A stretch of 64,000 nucleotides of DNA from Phoebastria nigripes (taxonomy: Eukaryota > Chordata > Aves > Procellariiformes > Diomedeidae): NCBI GenBank assembly GCA_035582835.1, contig JAYKAV010002662.1:1500902-1564901 (forward strand), in the 5' to 3' direction. The first letter of the stretch is position 1. Each line of letters opens with the position of its first letter. Below are positions 45,301-58,200 of the stretch, piece after piece. A program made the position numbers and the translations under genes. The notes under the pieces are model-generated. The model worked only from the letters and a program-made list of their open reading frames with translations, was not told the DNA's origin and did no database searches.

Positions 45301-48300
45301 AGCCTGCACGCACTGCCATCCTGGGCTTTACTTGATGGGCATCAGTGGGAAGGGGACCAACATCTTTGGAGGGGACATCAAGCTCTCCCTCACTTTGGAT
45401 GGCTGTGGATAGACACGGTACCTTCTCATTTAAGCTATACTAATAGACTATGGAAAGAAACGGGCACCTACCTAGACTGCCTTATTTTCAACATCTATCT
45501 TAGGACAAAATGAATCAGGGCCTTTTTAATACACGTTGCTGACCCTCATATTTAACGTGTGTGGGACATATACATGGTTAAAATCCTGACATTCGTCCAT
45601 TAGCCATAAATCCCAGCATACCACTAGCAATGCCGTTTAGACTTCTACAGCCCCAGCCATAGCAGTGGGTTTATTGGGGTGTCTGCCACCCCCATGGCAT
45701 AGGCTAAATTGTTTATGGTAAGCGTGGAGTTAAAAGCAGGGTGGAGAGTGGCTGCTTTTTGCATCCCCATTGCTGTGAGGAGAGAGATAATTTCAGAGGG
45801 GAAAACTAAAATAGCACAGCACAAACTAAGAGGAAGCTACCTTCCCTGGCTATCAGGAAACCAAAACCAAACAAGGGTTAACTAGGCAGAGCCAGCACTG
45901 ACTGTAAGTGGGAGGTTTGGGCTTTCTTTTATTGTTGTCATTAATTTCCTTCCTTTTACTTTCAGTAGATGAGCACGGAGTTATTTACATTAGACACAGC
46001 TGTGCCCCACTGAGGTATACCGTAAGAAACATTAAGAGTAATAGAAAAAAGCAGCTGAAGGCACATGGATGATTTCTGGTACTAACATCACCAAGAGCTT
46101 GTGCCATTTTTTCCCTTTGGAGCACACAATGACGATGCCAATTCCCCAGATCTTTGCTGGTCCATGTGTAGGGTGTCAGAAGGAGGGATGAGCCACTCTC
46201 ACTTTATAGGACATGAGATGTTAGTGATATGCCAGCTTATCTTCTTTACTCATGCTTTTATTGCAGAAATAACTAAGAAAGCCTTGGTTTGAGCTGTTAT
46301 CAGTAGGTTTCAGAGTTAATGAACTGGAGCAGATCATACCCCTTGCTGCACGTCTCTGCTCAGAAGAAGGCTGTGTGCCCATTCTCATTTTTGCATTTTG
46401 AAGAGGGTTTTTTTCCCACTCAGATAAGGGCTAGAGACCTGCAGAAGGAGGGGGGTGGAGGAGAGCCTGCGTGACTCTGCCTGAACCACTCCCTTTCTTT
46501 ATGCATTTCCTTTCCTCTTACTATTTGTCCGCCTCAGCTAATTAGATTATTAAAACATGTGCCTTCTGCACCGCTCCAGGGACGGTGAGGACCTGACCTC
46601 AGCCGGGGGCTCCAGCACAAATGTTTGGTCAGGAGGAAGGGACGAGCTCCCCACATCCACCTCCACCCCGCTCTCTCCTCTGCTCCCTGGGACCTTGTTT
46701 ATCTTAACACCAGCTGAGTTTCCCAGGGAAACCCAGCGCAAGGCATTCGCCAGACATTCATTCCTTTGTGCAGCTGAGCCAAATGTATTGCTGCAGGACT
46801 GTTTTTGCAGAAATCCCAGTAAATTCATCAGGGCTCATCGCTCCCCTCCCTCGGCTGATCCTCCAGGGCAGCGAGGCACCTATGTCGTGTTGTCACTGGA
46901 AACGGGCTTGCAGAAAGGCTGGGAGCCTCAGCAGGAGCCAAAGTGTTTCAGACTCCTGGCACATCCAAAAGTCAACGCCTCATTGCTACATGACTTCCCT
47001 CCCACCCAGGTTTCTGCACAGCCGGCCAGAGGCTTTATTTATGGGCTGGGATGCTCAGCAGCGAAACGGTTAGAGCTCTTGGCATCAGGGGTCATAATTA
47101 CCCTTCCAAGTTAACACCCATTGAGATGAATGGGAGCACACCCTTTTCTGCGGGTGTTACTGTTGCAGTCTGCCTGGCTGCAGACTCAAAGGCGAGAGTT
47201 TACCTTGGTTTGCAACCAGAAAGGCTAGAAACCGCCTCTCTCCCTCTCTCTCTTTTTTTAATAAAAGGAAAAGGAAAGTTTGCTTTTGCAGATTTGTGGG
47301 GTGGGGAACATGGGGGAATGGTGAAGCAATATAATTTGGGTCTGATGGTGCTGAGCACCTATGAAGTCTTCTGGCTTTGGAGAGCAGGCAAGTGCTGAAG
47401 TGCCCTGGGAACTGAGCTCCTGGGTTCAGCCCAGTTCCTGTCGGCGGCCAGGGAAAGTTGTTGTGTTATCTTTTCCTCATATCTGAGAAAAGGCTGAACC
47501 TAATAAGCAGCTGGAGCTGCTAAACCCCAAAAGCTGCTGGGCTTTCCCACACTTGACTGCTGCAGGCACACCCTGGGGTACAGCCACTGTCCTGGCAGCA
47601 GCACCTCTGCCATGTCCATCTGACAGATGGAGCTGGGCTATGGCCGGGGACGCAGCATGGGTTGGACATCCCTCCGAGGGCATCTCAGCACACTCCCTGC
47701 CTTTCCCCCAAAACAGCTCTGGCAGGTGCAAACCATGAGCGATGGAAAAGGGCTGAGCCCTGACCTGGACAGGGGCACCTCCAGCCCATGGGTGCTTCAG
47801 CCATCAAGTGTTCATATGGGTACAGCAGAGGAGCTGCCGACCCCACGACGCAGGAGATGCTCACCCCACCTGCCTGCCAGAAGTTGCTTTTCCCCCGAGC
47901 AGAAGGAGTTGGCTGGGGAGGCAACATGTCTGCTCTTTAATCCCCGATTCCCATCCTGGCACGACTTACTCATTTCGGCACCCGTTAACCATTCCCNGCT
48001 CCAACCCTGGAATCCGCAATCAGGGCAGCTAAAGCCAGCCAGGACCACAAACCAGTGCCTGGAGGCTGTGTTTGCAGGAGGAGATGTTTACCAAGCAGCC
48101 CGGAGGGACACCACTCCACTAGCATGGTGTTTTGTGTCGGGATAACAAACTCACCTCAAGGGCTCATGTGCACTTGAAAGGGTTCGGTGGGAGAAGCAGC
48201 AAAACACCGGTCCTCCAGGGAAGATGCCAGACTTTGTCATCAGAGGAGAGCTTTGGCGGGGATAGTCTGGAGCAGTTCCTAGAATAAAATAAACTACCCT

Positions 48301-51300
48301 GATGCAAAGGTTTTGTTTCTTGATTAACACGAGTTGTACATTTAACAGGGGGACTAAGGACTGGTAACGCTGCCCACCCTGCTCACAGCATCACTTGCAT
48401 GCATGTAACCCAGGGTACATAACAAAAAGCAAGCAAAAATATCTTTACGACCCCACCCTACCCCCTTGCAGCTGCTTTCCCTCTAGGGTGCAAATAAGAG
48501 TTGCAAATACCCATGTGCCAGGGGTTATTTGCAGAAAAAATTATGCTGGCTAAGGGTTTGAGGGTGTTTTCATCCGTGCTTTTAAGTATAGTAAAACAAG
48601 GTTCAGGTACAGGCTGCCTGGAGCAGCAGGAGCAGCCCTAAGGCCTCGAGTGCTTGGGATTTTCATCCCCTCTGAGCTCCCCTGTATTTGTTTGTGTAGC
48701 CAAGGCCCTACGGGGATACCGGTAGGATGCTCTGTGTGCGCGCGATGCAGAGACACACACACGTATGCACAAAGACAACCACGGCTGGACGGATAACCCC
48801 AGGGCAAACCATTTCCTATAACCTTCTCCTTCAGCTCCCAAAGGCGGCAGGACCAGGGGGGNGGTGGGATCTGGGCATCCTGCGGGATGGCAGCACCCGC
48901 TCCTGGGGACCGTGCTCCTCCCGACCCCACTGCTCTGACTGCCTGGCCACAGCCAGCCTCTGCACCCTGCAAAATCACACCTCAAGCACAGCTGCCAGCA
49001 CACGCAGGTCCAATTAGTACAAAATCAGGAGGCAAGTCCCCAAATTGCCAAGATGAGAAACAAAAACCATCGACAAGGGTCTTATCTACTTTTTTTAATG
49101 GCTACTCTTAATCACAAAGGCTTCAAACACACTGAAAATAAATTCCAGTTAATAAAATCCTATAAAGTTGTGGACTTCGAAGAGGTTTGGTTTTAAGAAA
49201 AAGCATTGGCTAGGACAGGATTGTCCAAGGAATTGAGAAAGCTGGCCGGCATTTCTGCAGAAACGAAACTGCTTCTGCACCGGGTGCAGTATGTAAACAC
49301 CTGAGTGGCCCCAAGAGCAAGGGAGTTAAGTGAAATCACATGATCTTCCATAAAACCTTTAGGAATCGGATGTGAACTGGTTCTGTGAGCTGAGTATAAT
49401 GCAGATGTGTAATAAATAAGGGAAGAGAAATTTGGTTGCAAAGAAATCCACTCCTAAGTAAATCCTTATCTAAACATGCTCCTCAAAAGCGCTCAGCCTG
49501 TGCTGCGGTGGCTGTGCTCCCCATTATATTTCAGAGNGGCAACAGATAAAACATGATTATAAACCTTCTTCCCACCCATTTACACCAAATAAAGAGGTTT
49601 TGCCAGCCTGAGAAATTTTTATGTTTGTAACCAGAGATGCAAATCAAAGTCCGCCTCGCAAATCCTTGCGTAGCTGTTCTGAGTTTTGCGCAGCGATGAC
49701 TTTGTGGTGTGCTGTTTGTTTTTCCTGGTTCAGCTGGGAGTCAGGCAGTTTATGTGAAAGCAAAAGGTGATGCTCCACTCAAAAATAAACGGCTGCTCTA
49801 GCCATCATGGGCTGCTTTATAGCCAGTCTGAAAACAAGCCCAAGAAGAACTGGTGCAAATAAGCATTACAGTGGGCCTGTGCTGATGCGAGCTGTGTTAG
49901 CATCACTCCTTAAACCCAAGTCGTGGCAACAAGTTGTGTTTGTTGTTTTCAGAGCAGTGACAGTAGAAGATGCCCACACCAGGGTAATCCAGCCTACGGG
50001 CACCTGCAGTCACTCAGCACCAGCAACTTTTCCTCCTTTTCCTGCAGTTCCTTGCCCTGCGCTGAGCTCCAGATCCCACGAGCAAGGCTGGAGACATCTC
50101 AGGTATTTCCGCAAAGTGCCAAACTGCAGGACATGCAAAGCGTTGGCGAGACCCGGCTGCTGGCTCGGCAGCAGCAGGCCACGGGTGAGCACGCTGCCCG
50201 TGCACGGGTGAGCCAAGTTAGCTGATGGGTAAAGTCAGTGTGGTTTCGTGGTTGGAGCCCAGGCCAGCACGGCAGAAGAGCCGAGCTCTTGCTCCATCTG
50301 TCACCGTCTTCCTGTGTGAGCTGGAGTGTTTATTCACACACGCGAGACTTGGAAAAGAGCTCAGAAAGCTGTTTTCTTTCAAACCCAACTGATTGCAGGT
50401 TGGATTAAAATGATACCGTCGAGAATGCAAAGCAACCTCCCTCTCCATGGTCATGCCCACGTAGCCGAGACGCTCTCTGCTCTGCTAATATTTACAGGCA
50501 ATAGATTTGGTCAGACTCTAATGATCACCTTTCTTGCTTAACAGGACTTCCTTCTCGTACCCATCTGCGGTACTCATATCCCCGGCTGTCAGCTGTGTAA
50601 ATTTGCTGAAAAGCAGAACTGCACAAATAACTGATAGGGGTGAGGGGTGGCAAGACCGGAAAAAATAAACGTATTTGCCGTAGGGTAACCAGAAATGAAC
50701 GTTTTCCAGCTAAGAAGGGGGAAAGCAGCATTTTAATGAAATAACTTTGTTTCAGGCCAAACAAGCATTTTGTCTGACCACAGTGATCTCTTAAGTGTTT
50801 CTATAAATTGCTCAGATAATTTGTTAATATGAGAGAAGCTTCAAAGAGAAGTGAAATATTTTTACTAAAAAATAACATCTTTTTTTTTTTTCCCCACTCA
50901 GGAACAATTTCCTGAAATTGCTAGTCAGTGAAACATTGCAGTCAAGCCCATCTGCATATTTTGGAGGAAAAAATTGCCGCCTTCCACCTCGCATCTTCTC
51001 TGGTTGTTAACTAAACTGTACCCTCACCCATTTAATCCCCTTTCCTTGCTTCCTCCTTTTCTCCTGTAACAAATGTGAATTTCCTGTCTTTTTTTTTTTT
51101 TTGCCCTGTCCAACCCGTTATCTGATCCGTGCTCTCTCAGTCCTGACATCTCCTTCCTCCAGCTGACCTTTCTATCGCACTGATATCCATTTATCTCCTC
51201 CTCCCAAAAACCACCTCTTCCCGTTTTCTTTCCCATAGCCATGAATCACGGAGCAGCGCCGGGGAGGCGGGCTGCTGGGCTTTATAGGAATAAGAGCAGG

Positions 51301-51894
51301 GAATAAGGAGTGAGTCCAAACCCAAGCTGTACAGGGCTGGGAACGGAGCCCTGTTGCAATATTCCCTGAGTGCCATTTACACTTTGATAACCTGAACCAA
51401 AACTCTGGATCCCACATCCTTAAATTGTAGGTGCGAAGTTAGCATTGCTCAGTGTTCATTCCCGAGGACGTGGCCTTAAATTAATGAGGTCCCTTCATCG
51501 GTCCCTTCGTGACACTCATCACCTCTCCTCAATATTAGGTGCCAAGCATTGGGCATTGGGATTCTGCCCTCCAGGTCCCCATCCACCCCAGTGCGATGTG
51601 ATAAGGTCTTCGCCAGGCTCCGCAGGCTTCCCGGGCTGCTCTGCACAACAAACATCTAAAGATGGCTTGGAGCCAGCGCTGGGTTTTAACGGAGATGTGG
51701 TGTTCATATGGATGGTATCTGATCATGTACTGCAGGCAGGGATCACTAATAAAAGCCAGTGCTCCTTGGAGGGCAACTTTGCAAGCAAACAGGACACAAG
51801 AAAGGAGCTAAATAATCCCTTCCCCCCGCAACTCTTTTGTTCACAGCTTGCTGCCACCCTCCTTGCCATAAAAGAGCAAAGCAGTAGGACATCT
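45301..51894. other. Unique non-coding sequence
   Basis: No gene recognised. The 46.5-48.2 kb part is GC-richer and has open frames of 185 and 172 codons on the plus strand without any domain. ACACCCATTGAGATGAATGGGAGCACACCC at about 47,112-47,141 resembles the CATTGA...TCAATGGG phrase of old amniote repeats. T-runs near 50,880 and 51,091. N at 47,998, 48,862 and 49,537. Confidence 0.45.
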
Positions 51895-52208
51895 GAGCTC
51901 TTCTCCCTGCTATCCAGNGACAGGACNCGTGGGAATGGTTCAAAGCTGCGCCAGGGGAGGTTCAGACTGGACATCAGGAAGCATTNCTTTACCNAGAGGG
52001 TGGTCAAACACTGGAACAGGCTTCCTAGAGAGGTGGTCGATGCCCCAAGCCTGTCAGTGTTTGAGGCATTTGGACAATGCCCTTAATAACACGCTTTAAC
52101 TTTTGGTCAGCCCTGAAGTGGTCAGGCAGTTGGACTAGATGATCCTTGTAGGTCCCTTCCAACTGAACTGAAATATTCTATTCTATTCTATTCTATTCTA
52201 TTCTAATC
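51895..52208 (+). mobile_element. 5'-truncated CR1 LINE with reverse-transcriptase tail relic
   Basis: About 310 bases. GGGAATGGTTCAAAGCTGCGCCAGGGGAGGTTCAGACTGGACATC, AACACTGGAACAGGCTTCC, GAGAGGTGGTCGATGCCCC, TGGACTAGATGATCCTTGTAGGTCCCTTCC are canonical CR1 3' phrases of a different subfamily from the copies at 29.7 and 36.9 kb. One plus frame that stops at 52,086 still reads HWNRLPREVVDAPSL, the usual C-terminal tail of the CR1 reverse-transcriptase protein. Four N bases (51,918, 51,927, 51,986, 51,994) fall within 77 bases. Confidence 0.95.
52174..52208. repeat. (TTCTA)n CR1 tail microsatellite
   Basis: Six to seven TTCTA units at the CR1 3' end. This replaces the 8-base ATTCTATG-type unit seen on the other CR1 copies, and has probably expanded by slippage. 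Confidence 0.88.
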
Positions 52209-52784
52209 TACCTTTCATCAAGTGGACAGGTAGAGATTTGAGCACTCGCGCCTTAATAATCATGTTTGGGCTCTACAGGGCTAAATTTTCAAAGGTGCAG
52301 TTTTTACTCTGGTGTTTCTCAATCCAAATTCATGTTAAACCCAGCAGTAGCCCCTGGCCACCTGGCTGCCCAATGGGCACAGCTGCTGACCCTCCTCGAG
52401 CCACGAGCAGAGCCTCTGAGCCCACTGCTGGTTTAACCCACCGACTTGGACCTTCCCAGTGGGGCTGCCCCAAATTGGGAGCACCAGCCAGCCCTGCAGA
52501 CATGCAGCAGCACACAAGGTTTTTGCGGTGCGGGGGATTGTGTAGCGCTGGGGTTCCCCGAGGCGTGGGGAGTTGCTGGGGTGGGGAGCTGGCACGGCCA
52601 CATGTGCTACTACCCTCCCAGGCAGCAAGGTCTGGTTAAACACCTCAACACCAAAGAGGAACCAAGGGGCATCTTGGGGGAAATGGTGGTCACTGAGAAG
52701 AGTTTCGGTTTTGTCTAAATTTTCCGTGGAAAAATTCCCCCTTTTCAGAGAAAAGCTGCATGCCCACTTGTTATGGAGAAATAT
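52209..52784. other. Unique non-coding sequence, possible old repeat remnant
   Basis: No gene recognised. At about 52,703-52,760 the phrase TTTTGTCTAAATTTTCCGTGGAAAAATTCCCCCTTTTCAGA resembles an old reptile/bird repeat (ttttccatggaaaa type). Not assigned. Confidence 0.35.
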
Positions 52785-52890
52785 ATCTATATACATATAA
52801 ACATACACACACTAATATACAAAATGTAAACACATCTCTCTGTGTGTGTATATACACACANATATATATACACACATCTACATAGACATA
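52785..52890. repeat. TA/CA-rich microsatellite patch
   Basis: Interrupted ATATAC, ACACAC and GTGTGTATATACACACA units, with an N at 52,861 inside the repeat. Confidence 0.85.
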
Positions 52891-55238
52891 TTTTGATTTG
52901 AGGCAGTCAGTGTCTGTTCTCCAGTAACAAGTGTTTCCAAATTATGGTGAGTTTCTGTGCAGAAAAATGACAATTTTAAAATCCCATAACTGAAAACCCA
53001 ATCTTTAAAAGAAATTGATTTTAAAAGAAAATTTCCAACCACTGCTGCTGATCAGCATTGGCTAACCATCCACAGAGGAGAGGTTCACTGGATGGATGAG
53101 GTAGAAGAGTTATCATCAGACTCTCACAGGGGGCCTAGAGGTTTTGTTGTTCATTCTCAAAGCAGTTGCCAAAACAGAATGAATGTATCAGAAAAGGGAC
53201 TTTTTTTGGCATAAGTGCATCTGTGCTGGGGCTTTTGGTTCTGGTGGGGAAGGGCGTAAGCTTTGCTGCTGTATCTCGGTGTGCACTTCCACCTGGCACA
53301 GCTCCAGTGAGTGTCTCCACTGAACCACCCATCGACAGGTAACTCTGGTGTGTCCTGGCCTGACCTCTTCATTTAAGTAGGTTGTAGTTCTCCTGATTTT
53401 CTGGAGCTCTCCAGACCCTCACTGGATGTGTTTTCTGCCGCTGTGCCCCAGAAATGGGACTTTGTGGTGCAGATGCACTGGCCAGCCTTTGTGGACATTG
53501 TGAGTTTGTTGTTCCTCTCTCCTAAGGTCATACCACAGCGGGATCGTGCGAGGAGCTCAAAGCACAATCACTCTTCACCGCAGCACAAGGAATAAACAGC
53601 TGCAGAGACAAAACAATACAACATCTGCAGGCACTTCCCTGCCTGAGTATTTTTTTTTCTTACATTCTGATGACTTTATTCATATACCCAAAAAATGTCC
53701 TGTATCTTTCTCCTCCTACACAGGGTTTCTCTTCTAAACCATTCACTTCTCCCCCCTCCTCTAAGGAAGCTTTCTTTTCCCTGTGCAGGTTCTTCAATTC
53801 AAAGGATGTCTGTGTTACAAAAAAATCCTGCCTCTTTGTTCTTTCTTCTACACAGGTTTCCTTTTAAGTGGCTGGAGAGACCTTGATTTCTCTAAGTGCC
53901 AGAACCCCTTGTCAGGTTGGCTCTCTGATCAGGCTCCTCGGTGGAGCTAAATCCCTTGCCAAGCTTTCCCACATTTAGCCAACAGCCCCTTTGAGTTGAG
54001 TCTTGAAAAACTGGCTTGTCCTCAGCAGCAGCTATCTCTTTGTCCAACAGAGCTCCATTTGAATGGGTAATCATCAAAGTTTAATGAGCCTCTTTTATGA
54101 GCCTTATTCCAGGTGGAAGGATTTTTAGATTTTTTTTCTTGTGGGTTTTGGCTCAAAAATATGTAGACAAGAAGGGAAAGCATACCCAAAGCAGAGTTTG
54201 CTGCTTGATACCTGTCTAAGCCTTTCCAGAAAAATTGCACCAATAATTCGGACAAAGTGCAAAGAAAGACGGGGAGGACAGGTTAGCACCCCACCCTCTG
54301 GTAGCTGCTTGGTGCTTGAACAGGACATAGCGAGACAGCAACAAACTGTTGAACTAGTGTTTGAGAAAGTCCTTGGCTTGTTTGGAGCCTGAAAGTTTCC
54401 AGCTACAACTTCACCTTTGCTCACTTCCCCTCCAGCCCAGCTCTCAGGTGTTGCGTTTGTGCCCAATTTCTGACCCTTCCAGGAGAAAAAGAGTCTTAAT
54501 TATGAGTCCATGACCAGAGAGAAGGAGTTTTTCAACTCAGTGTTTACCTACCTTGGAATAAGCTCAACCAACCCTCTCCCAGAAGTCCACAAATCTAAGA
54601 AAAAATGACGTCAATCAAACACTGCCTGCCTTTTCAGCTAGCTGGTGGCTCTGGTATGTCTGCTCTGATAATTAGAGGAGGGCAAGAAAAAAGGATAGTT
54701 ACAGGAGGGGAAGCCACAGCACTTCCCATCCCTGGCTGCACAAATTCTCGGTTTCTTCAGTGTTGATCTCTGCAGGTGGAGCCCAGGCGGCTTCTCCAGT
54801 TGAGCCTCTAGCCGGAGCATTGGGGAGGGGGTTGGAGACTGATAGCTGTGCTGTCAAGATAAGTTATTTGCCAGAAAATCAGATCAGCTTTTTCTTTGTT
54901 GTTGTTTCTTTCTTTCTTTCTGGGATAAGAAATGCTGCTAAATCAGCTAAAGTAAATCACTGACAGCGGCCGCAGAAGGTTCAAAGCTGTGGGCATGTTA
55001 GTGCCCTGCTGTAAAGCTCTGCCAGGCATGTAGAAGATGACGTCACTACATGGGCAATTAAATTAAAAATTAATAAATAGCCAAGGGACTGCATTATCAG
55101 TGTAAATTAGATGCTAATGGTTGCAGCGAGGTCTCAGGGTCTTCTGAGGCCTATCAGAAGGGGTTATAAGAGTATATATGGCCCACCTCAGCCAAAGCCT
55201 GGTGATAGCTTTGGGCAGTAGGGGAAAGAGCCCACCTG
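52891..55238. other. Unique non-coding sequence
   Basis: No gene recognised. An AT-rich ATTAAATTAAAAATTAATAAATAG block sits at about 55,055-55,080 within a texture (55,030-55,140) that could be a conserved non-coding element. Confidence 0.5.
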
Positions 55239-55286
55239 GTATTTAGGTGCCCAACTGAACCCATTAGGAGTGAGGCACCTGAATAT
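55239..55286. repeat. Imperfect inverted repeat, likely ancient repeat trace
   Basis: GTATTTAGGTGCCCAAC (55,239-55,255) pairs with GTGAGGCACCTGAATAT (55,270-55,286) at 13 of 17 positions. The paired TTAGGTGCC...GGCACCTGAAT phrase, followed by GGGATCTG, resembles a common old amniote repeat (ttaggcgcctaact...ggcgcctaaat). Confidence 0.45.
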
Positions 55287-58200
55287 TGCTAAGGGATCTG
55301 CAAACCACAAACCATGGGCTCAGCAGACCTCAGAAAAGGTGACCTCTGGACTGACACATGGTATGGGGATAGGTTTCATCTGGGCAGGTGGCTTTCCTGC
55401 AGATTTTCTAAGGTTTCTCCATCTCTATCCCCTCTTGACTTCACCAGCCCATAAAGTGGAGCCCACAGCTTTCCAGTGGGTTGAGCCTCCTGAATGGACC
55501 CACTCTCACCATGGGTCCCAGAGGAGTGGTGGAGCATCCATGAAGGGCTCAAGTTGAGGTGGATCTCAAGCAGTTGAGTTGTTAGCAGGTGTTTTGTTGT
55601 TGGGGTTGCAGAAGGAGCAGGCTAGCTGTGTTACTGTCTTGCAGGACACCATGTACGGTACAGGACCCAGAAGGGTGTCTAGGCTTTAACTCTTGGCTCA
55701 GTGTCTTGAAGACTAGGCTAAATTCTTGGAAATCAGGCCTTAAAAACAGGTATTACTTCCTTGTTTCATTTTTTTGTGAGAATTGCGAAGAAAATAACAA
55801 AAGCAGGTCCTCTTTCTTCAAATGGTTTGGGCTGGTTTGCCAGCTGGGAAAGGATGTCTTCAGAGAGCTGAAGCAGCCTGTGGCTGTGGTCTAACAAACA
55901 CCTCTCAAAGTATGTCTGGAGGAAAAAAAAAGAAAAAAAAAAAAGAGATAATCTGGCTGCATTTGCACAGCCTGTTTACATTTGCCTGGTTATATATATG
56001 CTCTGACAAATCAGTTTGCTGGGAGGAATGGTTGCAGAGGCTGACTCCTCCACCTACAAATTCTGCTGCCTGTGGCCTTCAGATGTTCAGTTGCCAGGTA
56101 ATGAAGTCTGGTCCTCAGGCTGTCTCTTGGGTAGGACCACCAGCCATTTTCGTGCTCCTGGTGAGGACACCTTGAGTGGGGTTGATGTCTGACAGTTGCC
56201 AAGAACATAAGCATGAGTCAGAGATGCCTACACTGGCTTCCCACACATCCATCTACTGTGTCACCTCAGTGTGGCCAAACTTTTATTGCTCTTACTGCAC
56301 TGCTCTGCCTGGGATTCCCAGCTAGTTTAGGAAACCCCATGCAATGAGACATAAACCAGGGTCTTCGTCCAAGCCCGTCATTCAGCCATACATAAGCTAC
56401 TAGGAGAGCTCCTCAGACCCAGGAATGCTGTCTTGATGCTCGATCTCTGACCAGAGATGCCAGCTTGAACCCCGCAAGAGCTCTCTCCATGTCCTCCAGC
56501 TGAATGGAGGCTCATCTAAATTTAACAAACCCTCTTTGCAAGCCTTATGCCAGGCACAAGGGTGACCCTGTCCTTCCTTGAGGGTTGGAGGCAGGAATCA
56601 GATAAAGAAAATGGCCTCACAACCAAAACCGTTTTCTCTGTGATACCAATATTGCAACACTCCACCACTGTTAGTGACATCATGGGACAAATTACCATCT
56701 TACTCCCCCCAGGAAGAGGGAACCTATAGATTAGAGTCACCATCTCACACCTCTCCCATGCTCCACGGATCACTCCCAGCCACGTTAGATCAATTTAATG
56801 GGACCTCTGTGCAGCTTTTGGAGGTGTCAGCAGGAAAAAGCTGGATGCTATTTTTATCTGATTATCGTCCTAACAAAGCCAAGGTGACAGGCTTCAGAAT
56901 TAAATGCAGCATTAAAACCAGTTTGGCTGCTTTATTGCCACCACCTGAATGAATGAAGCACCTGGATGGAGAAGGCAGGTCCCAACAGACCAGAGTTAGA
57001 CATTTGGCAGCGATATCGAGGGCATCTCTCAGCAGTGGAGTAGTTAACACTCAAGGGCATTTCCAGACAAAGCGTTTTAGTCGTTGAACACCAGTTAGCA
57101 ACGCCTGCTTCGATGAATGCACCAATGTCTCTACTTTCTCTCAGCACTGCTATTTCCAGCTTTCAGGCAAACAGCACTTCACATTTAGCTAATTACTCTG
57201 AGAGAGCAGCAGGGTTTCTGGGGCTGCAGATTTCGCGCAGTTTCTATTAATATCCCCCAGGGCTTCCAGGTTTGTGTTTCCTTGGGATAACACTGATCTC
57301 TCTCTTTGCCAGGACCACTCAGGTCTTGTGCACCCACTCACTCCCAACCACTTAACATGGCAGCTAGCTAATAATTTCCCTTATCGCATAACCCTCCTGA
57401 TAAAGCTGCTTTGCAATAGCGGTGAGGACCGGTGCCTGGTTCCCTTAGATCTGCCCCTGGCTCCAGTGGATACTGGAGCCTCCCAGTAGAAGAGGAGCAG
57501 ACGCCTTGGGCTGGAGCCATGTGGGGCTTGGTGCTGTCTCGCCCCACACCGTGACTCTTGCTGTCCCTGAGAGCCCACTGCCTTGAGCTAAACACCACAG
57601 CTCTAGNGGGCATGAGGAAGGGCAGGTGCCTAAAAATAGCTTCCACAAAACCCAGCAAGCTCAGGGGGGAGACACCGAATGTGGCTGACAGGAGATGCTG
57701 AGGAGAGGGATGCAGCGTCGGCGTCTCTGGGACTCAGCATCTCACCCTGGGCTGCAGGGTCCCTGCCTGGCAGCCTCCCCCAGTGTGGGTGCCCGGCCAG
57801 CCTTTCCAATGGGAAAGGCAGGAACAAGAAGAGCCTCCTTTTCCCCCAAGAACGGACGGATATGAGCACCGACATAGGAGAGCCCAAGATATAATGCTTT
57901 AGAAACCAAAGGCAGCTTTAAAACCCTCCATACATTTGCAGCACCCTCCTCTTGCCTGCACACGGCCTTGACTGGAGGTGAGGATTCAGATGGGGCACAT
58001 GGGTCCTGGTTTAAATAGCTCATCTGGCTTTGCCTTAAATTTACAGGGATTACAGTGAATCAAAGAGTGCACGGCTGGGAGTTTAAAAAGTTTTTTGTTC
58101 CTCTGAATTACATGAATCCTAAAAGATCTCTGGCATCAAAAGGACACATTAACCCCAGCAACTTTGTTATTGTCATAAGGGACTTGTTTTTACTCTCTGT

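Noticed and set aside
46557..48145. 185- and 172-codon plus open frames
   Set aside because: No domain, no conserved splice structure that I can see, and competing frames on both strands.
51445..52086. 213-codon plus open frame
   Set aside because: Its last third is the CR1 reverse-transcriptase tail relic and includes ambiguous bases. The upstream part has no recognisable domain.
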